The notes: generated from the letters alone by a model not told the origin. DNA of 8,936 nt from CAZVEE01 sp964625525 (GCA_964625525.1 CAZVEE010000115.1:1-8936), one strand, 5' to 3'; numbered from the stretch's first letter, positions 1 through 7,107 are shown. Numbers and translations are program-made.

Positions 1-1317
1 GGAAGACGAGCCATTGGATTCGGTGATCTCTGACACGATGCGCATGGTGTAAGGAAACTCATCCGCCGTCGGAATGAGAGCCCTAAGCGCCCGCCACCCC
101 AGCTTGCCGTGACCGATCTCGCGGCGCCCGGTAAACCCGATGCGCCCGGTCTCACCCACCGAATAGGGCGGGAAGTTGTAGTGTAGCATGAAGGTTTCAC
201 GATAGGTGCCGGTGAGAGCGTCCACGAACTGCTCATCATCGCCGGTGCCCAGCGTCGTCACCACGAGCGCCTGGGTCTCGCCGCGCGTGAACAGGGCCGA
301 GCCGTGCGTGCGGGGCAGAGTACCGACCTCACACTGGATCTGGCGCACGGTCGAAAGATCCCGCCCATCAATGCGCGATCCGGTATCAAGGATCTGTCCC
401 CGGACAATATTCTTCTCGATGGTCTTGAAGACCTTGCCCAGCGTGGAGGCGTCGATGGGATCGGCGCTCTCCTCGTTATGGCGCTCGATCAGCGCCTCTT
501 TCACTGCTGCGATCTTCTCCTGGCGGGCGGATTTTTGCACTTCCGCATAGGCAGCGCGCAGATCCGCGTCAATCTCGCCGCTGATCTTTGCTTCCAGCTC
601 GGAGAGATCGTCCTGCGTGACTTGCCAGGGCTCTTTGGCGGCCTTTTCCGCAAGCGCGATGATCGCGTCGATCACCGGCTGCATGTGTTCGTGGCCGAAC
701 ATCACCGCGTCGAGCATGGTCTGCTCGGAGAGTTCCTGAGCTTCGGATTCCACCATCAACACCGCATCAGCGGTGCCGGCGACCATGAGGTCGAGCTTGC
801 TCTCTTCCATCTCTTCGATGGTCGGGTTCAGCTTGAACTCGCCTTCCACATAGCCCACGCGCGCCGCGCTGATCGGCCCCATAAAGGGCAGGCCCGACAG
901 GGTCAGCGCCGCAGACGCCGCGACCATGGACAGCACGTCCGGATCATTTTCCAGATCGTGGCTCAGTACGGTCACAACCACCTGGGTCTCATTGCGGAAG
1001 CCCGGCACGAAGAGCGGACGAATGGGTCGGTCGATCAGGCGGGAGATCAAGGTCTCACGCTCGGTCGGGCGGCCTTCACGCTTGAAATACCCGCCGGGGA
1101 TTTTGCCGGCCGCATAGGTCTTTTCCTGATAGTTCACGGTGAGTGGGAAAAAATCCAAACCGGGCTTGGGTGACCGGTCGGCGGTCACGGTCGCCAGCAC
1201 CGCCGTCTCGCCATAGGTGGCGAATACCGAGCCGCCGGCCTGGCGCGCGATGCGCCCGGTTTCCAGGACCAGCTTCTGGCCCCCCCACATGATTTCCTGT
1301 TTATGGATGTCGAACAT
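1..1317 (-). CDS. pnp: Polyribonucleotide nucleotidyltransferase (PNPase), N-terminal 439 residues, 3' end outside window
   Basis: PNPase degrades RNA 3'-to-5' by phosphorolysis, releasing nucleoside diphosphates, and is a trimeric component of bacterial RNA decay. Reading the minus strand from the ATG at 1317 gives MFDIHKQEIMWGGQKLVLE, the usual alphaproteobacterial start. The frame stays open to the window edge. The first RNase PH-like domain shows FFPLTVNYQEKTYAAGK and RLIDRPIRPLF within about residues 50-100. A helical linker follows. The second RNase PH-like domain begins with RTHGSALFTRGETQ near residue 335 and continues with MLHYNFPPYSVGE and GRREIGHGKL. The window ends exactly at the conserved SNGSSS phosphate-binding stretch (residues 434-439), so the catalytic aspartates and the KH and S1 RNA-binding domains lie outside. 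The family is normally about 700 residues. The Shine-Dalgarno is weak (AGAAAG about 9 bases before ATG). It lies 193 bases after rpsO, with a terminator between them. Confidence 0.97.
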   Translation of the reverse strand, partial: MFDIHKQEIMWGGQKLVLETGRIARQAGGSVFATYGETAVLATVTADRSPKPGLDFFPLTVNYQEKTYAAGKIPGGYFKREGRPTERETLISRLIDRPIRPLFVPGFRNETQVVVTVLSHDLENDPDVLSMVAASAALTLSGLPFMGPISAARVGYVEGEFKLNPTIEEMEESKLDLMVAGTADAVLMVESEAQELSEQTMLDAVMFGHEHMQPVIDAIIALAEKAAKEPWQVTQDDLSELEAKISGEIDADLRAAYAEVQKSARQEKIAAVKEALIERHNEESADPIDASTLGKVFKTIEKNIVRGQILDTGSRIDGRDLSTVRQIQCEVGTLPRTHGSALFTRGETQALVVTTLGTGDDEQFVDALTGTYRETFMLHYNFPPYSVGETGRIGFTGRREIGHGKLGWRALRALIPTADEFPYTMRIVSEITESNGSSS

Positions 1318-1462
1318 GTCGATCGTCTTTCTAAAACCTGTGCCCCGTCCCCACATCCGGCCCCATGCCGAGAGATGGACACCGAACCCTTTCCCTGGCT
1401 CGGCCGACGCGGCTCCCTCCAAAAGGGACGCCCGGCACATGCGCGAGGCCGCCCCATAAAAG
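1318..1462 (-). promoter_or_regulatory. pnp leader region with possible stem-loops
   Basis: These 145 bases lie between the rpsO terminator and the pnp start and contain no credible gene. On the minus strand a stem of seven pairs (CCGAGCC with GGTTCGG, one G-T wobble, 8-base loop) spans 1382-1403. A weaker TCCC/GGGA hairpin lies at 1414-1428. In enterobacteria the rpsO-pnp spacer holds a terminator and an RNase III-cleaved hairpin used in PNPase autoregulation; a similar role here is inference from position only. No convincing sigma-70 promoter was found by eye. Confidence 0.35.
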
Positions 1463-1493
1463 AAAACCGGGATACCTGAGGGATCCCGGTCTT
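1463..1493 (-). terminator. Intrinsic terminator after rpsO
   Basis: On the minus strand an 8-bp perfect stem (ACCGGGAT with ATCCCGGT, 9-base loop) can be extended by one G-U and two A-U pairs, and runs into TTTTCTTTTAT. It begins 17 bases after the rpsO stop codon. GC-rich stem plus T-rich tail is the standard intrinsic terminator layout. The plus-strand reading lacks a T tail, so it acts for rpsO. Partial readthrough into pnp is likely if pnp has no promoter of its own. Confidence 0.8.
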
Positions 1494-1510
1494 CGTCCGT
1501 GCGCCGGTGA

Positions 1511-1780
1511 TTAGCGGCGCAGTCCCAATCGCTGAATCAGCGTCTCATAGCGCGATGCATTCTTGCTCTTGAGATAATCCAGCAGGTGTCGGCGTTGCGA
1601 CACCATCTTCAACAAACCGCGCCGGGAGTGATTGTCCTTGGCGTGGGTCTGGAAGTGATCGGTCAAATTGCGGATCCGCTCCGTCAGGATAGCCACCTGC
1701 ACTTCCGGCGAGCCTGTATCGTTCTCGACGGTCGCGTAATCCTTGATCAGTTCTTGTTTGCGGTCAGCCGTAATCGACAT
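1511..1780 (-). CDS. rpsO: 30S ribosomal protein S15
   Basis: S15 is a primary binder of 16S rRNA in the central domain of the 30S subunit, needed for platform assembly and for a bridge to the 50S subunit. The 89-residue product has the exact usual family length. It begins MSITADRKQELIKDYA, contains the conserved TGSPEVQVAILTERI segment (residues 22-36) and the HSRRGLLKMVSQRRHLLDYL RNA-binding block, and ends in GLRR. The ATG at 1780 is preceded by AGGA with a 6-base spacer. It sits 113 bases downstream of truB and ahead of a clear terminator, in the usual truB-rpsO-pnp order. Several bacteria autoregulate rpsO through the 5' leader; no specific structure could be assigned here. Confidence 0.98.
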   Translation of the reverse strand: MSITADRKQELIKDYATVENDTGSPEVQVAILTERIRNLTDHFQTHAKDNHSRRGLLKMVSQRRHLLDYLKSKNASRYETLIQRLGLRR

Positions 1781-1893
1781 CGGTGTTCCTCATACACTCG
1801 CATTGCATCACGCTTTGGACCTGGCGCATGGATGGCTTCGTGGCCCGCGTGCACGGCGCCCAGCCCCAGGCAAGCGGGGCGGTGGCGCGTGGA

Positions 1894-2853
1894 TCAGGCC
1901 GGAAGATTGAACACCCGAGCCGGCTTCAGCTCTCCCCGATGAAAACGGCAGATCGCCACCGGCCGGCCCTTTAGGGAGCACAGCACCGCTGGTTCAACCC
2001 GCGCACCCGTCTCATCGGTTTGTTTGGAGATCGCCTTCACCTGCCCGAGAACCGCATCGTCTCTCAGCAAAACGGGTTGCCCGTTGCGTAATCGCGATGC
2101 GTCCATGTCGGTCACGGCCAGCGCCGGGATGTCGTCCAGCGCGGTCTCGACCGGAGCCAAGTGCTCCAAAGCGCTGCCTTTATGGACCAGATCCTGCCAC
2201 TGATCCAGCGGAATCGCGGTGTCAATGTGGAAGGGGCCGACGGCAGTTCGGCGGATTTCATAGACGTGGCCACAGGTGCCCAGCGCCTTGGCCAGATCCC
2301 GCACCAAAGAGCGCACATAAGTGCCCTTGCCACAGACCATTTCCAACACCGCGTGATCGGCGTCAGGACAGTCAACCAATGACAGGCTATGCACCTGCAC
2401 TTCGCGAGGCTCCAGAACCACATCCTCGCCGGCGCGAGCCAGATCATAGGCCCGCTCGCCATCCACCTTGATGGCGGAAAAGGCCGGTGGCACCTGCTGG
2501 ATCGGGCCGGTGAAAGCGGGCAAGGCCGCCTCGATGGCGCCCGCATTGGGGCGCCCCGGCGCCTCTTGGGTGATTGGCCCCTCGCGGTCGTCGGTGGAGC
2601 GCGATACCCCCCAACGGGCGGTGAAGCGATAGGTCTTCTGCGCATCCATGACGTAGGAAATCGTCTTGGTGGCCTCGCCCAGCGCCACGATCAGGAGGCC
2701 CGAGGCCAAGGGATCGAGCGTGCCCGCATGGCCCGCCTTTTGGGCGTTCAGGCCCCGGCGCACCTTATTCACCACATCGGTGGAGGTGGGACCTTCGGGC
2801 TTATCGATCACGGCCCAGCCGCTGATCGCCTCTCCTTTACGTCTGCGCGGCAT
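1894..2853 (-). CDS. truB: tRNA pseudouridine(55) synthase TruB
   Basis: TruB converts uridine 55 in the T-loop of most tRNAs to pseudouridine and also acts as a tRNA chaperone in the cytoplasm. The 319-residue product fits the family. GHAGTLDPLASG at residues 41-52 is the catalytic motif, with the nucleophile Asp47. PPAFSAIKVDGERAYDLAR (122-140), KGTYVRSLVRDLA (176-188) and RRTAVGPF (201-208) are further family motifs. Residues from about 250 to the end form the C-terminal extension, probably PUA-like. The ATG at 2853 directly follows the rbfA TAA (TAAATG). Its Shine-Dalgarno AAGGAG lies inside the last rbfA codons, about 11 bases upstream. This arrangement implies translational coupling with rbfA. 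Confidence 0.98.
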   Translation of the reverse strand: MPRRRKGEAISGWAVIDKPEGPTSTDVVNKVRRGLNAQKAGHAGTLDPLASGLLIVALGEATKTISYVMDAQKTYRFTARWGVSRSTDDREGPITQEAPGRPNAGAIEAALPAFTGPIQQVPPAFSAIKVDGERAYDLARAGEDVVLEPREVQVHSLSLVDCPDADHAVLEMVCGKGTYVRSLVRDLAKALGTCGHVYEIRRTAVGPFHIDTAIPLDQWQDLVHKGSALEHLAPVETALDDIPALAVTDMDASRLRNGQPVLLRDDAVLGQVKAISKQTDETGARVEPAVLCSLKGRPVAICRFHRGELKPARVFNLPA

Positions 2854-3264
2854 TTAGGTCCGCTCTCCTTCATCATCATCGCCCAGGTCCCGCGCCACCA
2901 CATCCGAGCGCAGCAGGGCGTCCACCTTGCCCGCCTCGTCATAGGAGCGGTCTGCCTCAAAGCGCAGTTGCGGCGTGAACTTGATCTCGATCCGCCGGCC
3001 GAGTTCCCCACGAAGAAACTTGGCACAGCGCCCCAGGCCCTTGATCACCGGCGCCACATCGCCGCCGCCCAAGGGCGTCACGAATACGGTGGCATGGCGC
3101 AGATCCGGGCTCACGCGGACCTCGGAGACCGAAATGATTCGACCCTCCAAATCCGGATCCTCCAGCGTCTCGCGGGACAGAATCTCGGCCAGGGCATGGC
3201 GCACGAGTTCACCCACGCGCAACTGGCGTTGAGTTTGAGAACCGGCGGAGGAACGGTGACGCAT
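2854..3264 (-). CDS. rbfA: 30S ribosome-binding factor A (RbfA)
   Basis: RbfA binds the 30S subunit near the 5' end of 16S rRNA, helps late maturation of the small subunit, and is needed for cold growth in E. coli. The 136-residue product has the single KH-like fold pattern. It shows QLRVGELVRHALAEILSR (residues 14-31), DPDLEGRIISVSEVRVSPDL, then HATVFVTPLG, and PQLRFEADRSYDEAGKVDALL near residues 100-120, followed by an acidic tail GDDDEGERT. The ATG at 3264 has AAGGA with a 6-base spacer. In most relatives rbfA directly follows infB. Here about 1.06 kb including an opposite-strand gene separates them, so rbfA probably heads its own transcription unit with truB. Confidence 0.97.
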   Translation of the reverse strand: MRHRSSAGSQTQRQLRVGELVRHALAEILSRETLEDPDLEGRIISVSEVRVSPDLRHATVFVTPLGGGDVAPVIKGLGRCAKFLRGELGRRIEIKFTPQLRFEADRSYDEAGKVDALLRSDVVARDLGDDDEGERT

Positions 3265-3533
3265 CGGTGGTCCTTCGAAAAAGGCGCTGTTCTAGACGGC
3301 ACGAGCGGGAAATGCAATCGGTGCATGGGTCAGGCCCGTCGCCGTGATCGCTCCCACACTCGTGAGCGGTTGGCGCGGCCGGGCCCCTTCATCTTTCCCG
3401 CAGCGTGGGGTAGATCCATGGCAAGGGTGAGTCTGATGTCTCTCTGGGCCATTTCCAGGGCATGGAGGCTGGGCACAGGCTTCTGAGAATGGCCGGCCGC
3501 GAGGTTCGGCTGACGAGGGGAAAGGATGATCTC
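3265..3533. other. Divergent intergenic region between rbfA and the PagL-type gene
   Basis: These 269 bases separate two divergently transcribed genes and must hold the promoters of both. A weak rbfA promoter candidate is listed separately. AAAGGA at 3521-3526 is the Shine-Dalgarno for the PagL-type gene. A short imperfect inverted repeat (CGCTC ... GAGCG) near 3349-3368 could be an operator or merely chance. No convincing plus-strand -35/-10 pair was recognised by eye. Confidence 0.5.
3289..3317 (-). promoter_or_regulatory. Candidate promoter for rbfA-truB
   Basis: On the minus strand TTGCAT (3312-3317) and TAGAAC (3289-3294) are separated by exactly 17 bases and would start transcription near 3282, giving an 18-base leader that holds the rbfA Shine-Dalgarno. 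Matches to the sigma-70 consensus are modest (3/6 and 4/6). The call rests mainly on spacing and on the need for a promoter here, because a terminator and an opposite-strand gene cut rbfA off from infB. Confidence 0.3.
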
Positions 3534-4127
3534 ATGATCATGCGTTTTGCGGCAGGGCTGTTACGCCTGCGCCGCAGCATCGGTGCGCTTGTGTTGGGCG
3601 GGGCGTTGGGTCTGCTCGCCGCCACACCGACCCAGGCAGACAACCCGCTGGAGGGTTGGGAAGTACGCGGTGGGGTCCTCGCCCACGATGCGGGCCTGTT
3701 CAGCGGACCGGAAGAAAGCGGCATCGATCTCAATCTCCAGCTGATTTTGCGCTCCCCCCAATGGCTGGCATGGGCCGGCAAACCGCGCCCCCATTTCGGC
3801 GGCAGCTATGCCACCGATGGCATCAGCCAGGTCTATGGCGGCCTCACCTGGGACTGGGATCTGGGCTCGAGCCCGTTTTACCTCAGCGGGGAATTCGGCG
3901 GCGCCATTCATGATGCGGATGACCTCGACCCGCCCAATGGACGGGAAGAAGATGGCGAGCGCTATCTGGGGTGCCGGGTCTTGTTCCGGCTCGCCGGTGG
4001 CCTGGGCTACAACATCACAGACCGCGCCAATATTCAGCTCTATGCGGATCACATTTCCAACGCCACCCTGTGCTCCAGCAATGAAGGCCTGGAGAATGCG
4101 GGCGTGCGGTTTGGATACAAATTCTAG
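3534..4127 (+). CDS. PagL-type lipid A 3-O-deacylase (acyloxyacyl hydrolase family outer-membrane protein)
   Basis: PagL-family enzymes are small outer-membrane beta-barrels that remove the 3-O acyl chain of lipid A, altering LPS. The 197-residue product starts with a signal peptide (arginines at 11-14, hydrophobic core to about 33, cleavage likely after TQA at residue 35). The C-terminal motif DHISNATLCSSNEGLENAG carries His173, Ser175, Asn176, Asn183 and Glu187. Their spacing matches the P. aeruginosa PagL His126-Ser128-Glu140 triad and nearby asparagines, as I recall that literature. It ends GVRFGYKF, with the terminal Phe typical of barrel proteins. Cys147 and Cys180 could form a disulfide. 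The ATG at 3534 is chosen because AAAGGA lies 7 bases upstream; an ATG at 3462 would bury the signal peptide. It is the only plus-strand gene here and splits infB from rbfA. The exact substrate position is inferred. Confidence 0.88.
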   Translation: MIMRFAAGLLRLRRSIGALVLGGALGLLAATPTQADNPLEGWEVRGGVLAHDAGLFSGPEESGIDLNLQLILRSPQWLAWAGKPRPHFGGSYATDGISQVYGGLTWDWDLGSSPFYLSGEFGGAIHDADDLDPPNGREEDGERYLGCRVLFRLAGGLGYNITDRANIQLYADHISNATLCSSNEGLENAGVRFGYKF

Positions 4128-4264
4128 GGCCGCCGCCATGAAAGCCGGATCATTGAAACGGCTCTCAGTCTTGGTTTAGCGCACGTTCCGGGCGGAAAAC
4201 CGCACACACTTGTCCGGAAAACGCGCTCACGACCCAGGCCATCTGCGGGCGCAGGGCACCCAAT
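4128..4264. other. Non-coding spacer between the PagL-type gene and the shared terminator
   Basis: The stretch after the PagL-type stop codon up to the terminator shows no gene beyond a 13-codon ATG run that has no family resemblance. A small GCGG-AAAA-CCGC hairpin sits near 4187-4199. No other signal was recognised. Confidence 0.5.
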
Positions 4265-4301
4265 GACAAAAGGGAAGAGGCACCACCTCTTCCCTTTTGT
4301 C
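4265..4301. terminator. Perfect 16-bp bidirectional terminator shared by infB and the PagL-type gene
   Basis: GACAAAAGGGAAGAGG (4265-4280) and its exact reverse complement (4286-4301) flank a 5-base loop CACCA. Both strands read a GC-containing stem ending in CCCTTTTGTC, so the A/T-rich base supplies a T tract in either direction. It starts 22 bases after the infB stop on the minus strand and 137 bases after the PagL-type stop on the plus strand. A symmetrical terminator between convergent genes is a common arrangement. Confidence 0.88.
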
Positions 4302-4323
4302 CTTAAAATCCGCTGTCAGATGA

Positions 4324-7107
4324 TTACAGCGTCCGCTGGATCTCTTCGATCTCGAAACATTCGATCACGTCACCGGATTGCAGGTCCTGATAGTTCTCGA
4401 ATGCCATGCCGCATTCCTGACCGCCATGCACCTCTTTCACTTCGTCCTTGAAGCGCTTCAGCGTGCTGAGCGTGCCTTCGTGGATCACCACATTGTCGCG
4501 GATGAGGCGGACCTTGGCGCCGCGCTTCACCACGCCTTCGGTCACGCGGCAACCCGCCACCCGGCCGACCTTGGAGATGTTGAACACCTCCAGAATCTCC
4601 GCATTGCCCAGGAAGTGCTCGCGCAATGTGGGGTCCAGCAGACCCGACATGGCGGCCTTCACATCATCCACCAGATCATAGATGACGGAGTAATAGCGGA
4701 TTTCCACGTCGTCCCGCTGGGCCATGTCGCGCGCCTGCTGATTGGCGCGGACATTGAACGCGATGATCGGACAATTGGAGGCATTGGCCAGGATAACGTC
4801 GGACTCGGTGATCCCGCCCACCGCCGTATGGATCGGACGGCAGACCACTTCTTCCGTAGAGATCTGATCGAGGGCACCCACGATGGCCTCCACCGAGCCC
4901 TGCACATCGCCCTTAATGACGACGGGGAACTCTTTCTTGTCCGCCTCTTTGAGGGACGCGAGCATCTGTTCCAGCGAACCGCGGCCGCCGGCGCCACCCA
5001 CACGCACTTCCTTACGCTTGCGCTGACGGTATTCGGCGATGTCGCGGGCGCGGGCTTCGGTATCGACGACGGCAAACACGTCGCCGGCCTCGGGCGTGCC
5101 GTTAAAGCCCAGGATCTCTACCGGTTCGGCCGGGCCGGCGCTGTCCACCTGCTCGCCCCGATCATTGATCAGGGCCCGGACACGGCCATACTCGGCACCG
5201 CACACGAACACATCGCCCACGCGCAAGGTCCCGCGCTGAATGAGCACCGTGGCCACCGGGCCACGCCCCTTGTCGAGCTTGGCCTCCACCGACACGCCCT
5301 CCGCGGAGCGGTCCGGATTGGCTTTCAGCTCCAGAAGCTCCGACTGCAGAAGAATCGCTTCTTCCAGCTTGTCGAGATTCAGCTTTTGCAGCGCCGAGAC
5401 TTCCACGTCCTGGATGTCCCCGCCCAGGCCTTCCACGATCAGCTCATGCTGAAGCAGGTCTTGGCGCACTTTGTCAGGATTAGCGTCGGGCTTATCAACC
5501 TTGTTGATCGCGACAATGATCGGGACTTCCGCCGCCTTGGCGTGGCTGATAGCCTCGGCGGTCTGGGGCATCACGCTGTCATCGGCGGCCACCACCAGCA
5601 CCACGATATCCGTGACTTTGGCACCGCGCGCGCGCATCTGGGTAAAGGCCGCGTGACCTGGCGTATCAAGGAAGGTGATCTTCTGGCCCGAAGGCACGTT
5701 CACCTGATACGCCCCAATATGCTGGGTGATGCCGCCGGCCTCGCCCGCCACCACATCCGTGGCGCGCAGTGCGTCCAGCAGCGAGGTTTTCCCGTGGTCC
5801 ACGTGGCCCATGATGGTCACCACGGGCGCGCGCGGGGTCTTGTCGTCGTCCTTGTCGTCGGCGCCGATCAGGCCTTCTTCCACATCCGCGTCGGAGACGC
5901 GCTTGACCGTGTGGCCATAATCCTCGGCGATGATCTGCGCCGTGTCGGCATCGATCACGTCGTTGATCTTGGCCATGGTGCCCTGCTTCATCAGGGTCTT
6001 GATCACGTCCACGGCGCGGGTGGCCATGCGGCTCGCCAGTTCCTGCACGGTGATGACTTCCGGAATCACCACTTCGCGCACGATGAACTGCTGTTCCTGC
6101 GGGCCGCTCGCCTTACGCTTTTCACGCTCGCGGGCCCGGCGCACGGACGCGAGCGAGCGGGTGCGCTCGGAGCCGTCGCTGTTGAGAGCCTGGTTGATGG
6201 TCAGGCGGCCGGTCCGGCGGCGTTGTTCGCCCTTGCGTGCAGCCGCCGGCTTGGCGGGCTCGGCGCGGCGTTTAGCGCGATCGTCTTCGTCGCCCGACTT
6301 TTTCGCCGTGCGGGCGGCCGCATCCGGGGTCTCGGCAGGTTTGGGCCGGGCGCGAGCCCGTGTCTCAGCCGTCGCCGGATCAGTTGGTGCGGCGGCGGCC
6401 GGGTCAGGCTGTGCGGCAGCGGCCGCAGCGGCGGCTTCGGCTTCGGCTTTGGCGCGCGCCTCGTCCTCGATCGCCTTGCGAGCGGCTTCTTCGGCGTCCC
6501 GCTTGGCTTGTTCTTCGCGCTCCTTGGCCTCGATGGCGTCGCGTTCGGCGCGCTTGCGGGCTTCTTCTTCCGCGCGCTGCTTGTCGATCACGGCCTGGGC
6601 ACGCGCCTGGGTCAGGGCTTGTGCGCGCTTCTGCTTTTCCTCTTCGGTCAGCGTGCGCAGCACGGCCCCGCCCCGGGCCGGGCGTTTGGGCTTGGGTTCC
6701 GGAGCGCGGGTTGGCGCGGCGGCGGCCGGCGCCGGCTTGGGCGCGGCGGGCTTGGGGGCCGGTGTTTGGGGTGCCGCCGGAGCGGGCGCCGCGGCGGGAG
6801 GTGCTTTGGCCTCCGGCGCAGCAGGCGCAGCATCTGGCGCGGCCGCAGGAGCGGGCGCCGGAGCCGGAGCCGGAGCCGGCTTGGGTGCCGGCGCAGCCTT
6901 GGCTTCCGGCGCTGGAGCCTGAGCTTGCGCCGCAGCGGCCTCGGCCTTTTTGGCCTCGGCGGCGTCTTTCGGCGTCAGGATCCGCTTGCGCTTTTTCTCG
7001 ACCACCACCGATTTGGTGCGGCTGTGGGACAGGCTCTGCCGAACGGTGCTGGAGCCTCCCGAACCGCCTTTGAGGGTCAGTGGTTTACGACCGGATGGTG
7101 AACTCAA
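4324..7107 (-). CDS. infB: Translation initiation factor IF-2
   Basis: IF2 is the GTPase that places initiator fMet-tRNA on the 30S subunit and promotes subunit joining. With a TTG start at 7107 the product has 927 residues and opens SSPSGRKPLTLK, matching alphaproteobacterial IF2 N-termini. TVRQSLSHSRTKSVVVEKKRKR follows at about 22-43. Residues 55-145 are Ala/Pro-rich and 150-230 are a charged helical stretch. The IF2 N domain PEVITVQELASRM begins at 349. GTPase motifs are GHVDHGKT (434-441), GGITQHIGAY (458-467), DTPGHAAF (481-488), NKVD (535-538) and SAL (571-573). Domains II and III and the fMet-tRNA-binding domain complete the protein, ending EIEEIQRTL. A GTG at 7233 would add 42 residues but has no Shine-Dalgarno and no family likeness. 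The Shine-Dalgarno at the TTG is weak (GAGAG, 5 bases away). Confidence 0.97.
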   Translation of the reverse strand: MSSPSGRKPLTLKGGSGGSSTVRQSLSHSRTKSVVVEKKRKRILTPKDAAEAKKAEAAAAQAQAPAPEAKAAPAPKPAPAPAPAPAPAAAPDAAPAAPEAKAPPAAAPAPAAPQTPAPKPAAPKPAPAAAAPTRAPEPKPKRPARGGAVLRTLTEEEKQKRAQALTQARAQAVIDKQRAEEEARKRAERDAIEAKEREEQAKRDAEEAARKAIEDEARAKAEAEAAAAAAAAQPDPAAAAPTDPATAETRARARPKPAETPDAAARTAKKSGDEDDRAKRRAEPAKPAAARKGEQRRRTGRLTINQALNSDGSERTRSLASVRRAREREKRKASGPQEQQFIVREVVIPEVITVQELASRMATRAVDVIKTLMKQGTMAKINDVIDADTAQIIAEDYGHTVKRVSDADVEEGLIGADDKDDDKTPRAPVVTIMGHVDHGKTSLLDALRATDVVAGEAGGITQHIGAYQVNVPSGQKITFLDTPGHAAFTQMRARGAKVTDIVVLVVAADDSVMPQTAEAISHAKAAEVPIIVAINKVDKPDANPDKVRQDLLQHELIVEGLGGDIQDVEVSALQKLNLDKLEEAILLQSELLELKANPDRSAEGVSVEAKLDKGRGPVATVLIQRGTLRVGDVFVCGAEYGRVRALINDRGEQVDSAGPAEPVEILGFNGTPEAGDVFAVVDTEARARDIAEYRQRKRKEVRVGGAGGRGSLEQMLASLKEADKKEFPVVIKGDVQGSVEAIVGALDQISTEEVVCRPIHTAVGGITESDVILANASNCPIIAFNVRANQQARDMAQRDDVEIRYYSVIYDLVDDVKAAMSGLLDPTLREHFLGNAEILEVFNISKVGRVAGCRVTEGVVKRGAKVRLIRDNVVIHEGTLSTLKRFKDEVKEVHGGQECGMAFENYQDLQSGDVIECFEIEEIQRTL
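6857..6879. repeat. Hexanucleotide tandem repeat inside infB
   Basis: GCCGGA is repeated three times and followed by a partial fourth copy (23 bases). On the coding strand it encodes alternating Ala and Pro in the low-complexity IF2 linker. Because the unit is six bases, copy-number change would keep the reading frame and only alter linker length. Confidence 0.85.

Noticed and set aside
304..1173. A 289-codon plus-strand frame opposite pnp
   Set aside because: The minus strand encodes PNPase continuously with many conserved motifs; the antisense product resembles no family.
1076..1288. Minus-strand frame starting at a GTG in the G run of pnp, possibly a frameshifted pnp
   Set aside because: Codon-by-codon reading from the ATG at 1317 shows the pnp frame is intact through the G run and on to the window edge; the 1288 reading is a plus-one shadow.
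1781..1893. Possible promoter or S15-binding leader upstream of rpsO
   Set aside because: A TATGAG near the start could be a -10, but no -35 is found at the right distance and no known S15-leader structure was recognised.
2389..3486. A 365-codon plus-strand frame across truB, rbfA and the intergenic region
   Set aside because: It is antisense to two conserved genes, has no recognisable domain, and no Shine-Dalgarno was noted; it ends close to the true PagL-type gene only by chance.
3462..3533. Upstream ATG extension of the PagL-type gene
   Set aside because: It adds 24 charged residues before a clear signal peptide, whereas the ATG at 3534 has a well-spaced AAAGGA.
3561..4139. A 192-codon minus-strand frame opposite the PagL-type gene
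   Set aside because: The plus strand carries the signal peptide, catalytic residues and barrel C-terminus; the minus frame shows no family motif.
4378..7101. A 907-codon open frame on the plus strand opposite infB
   Set aside because: It lies wholly antisense to a confidently identified infB, its translation is compositionally odd (His, Arg and Gly rich) with no recognisable domain, and long antisense frames are expected in GC-rich codon-biased genes with Ala-rich runs.
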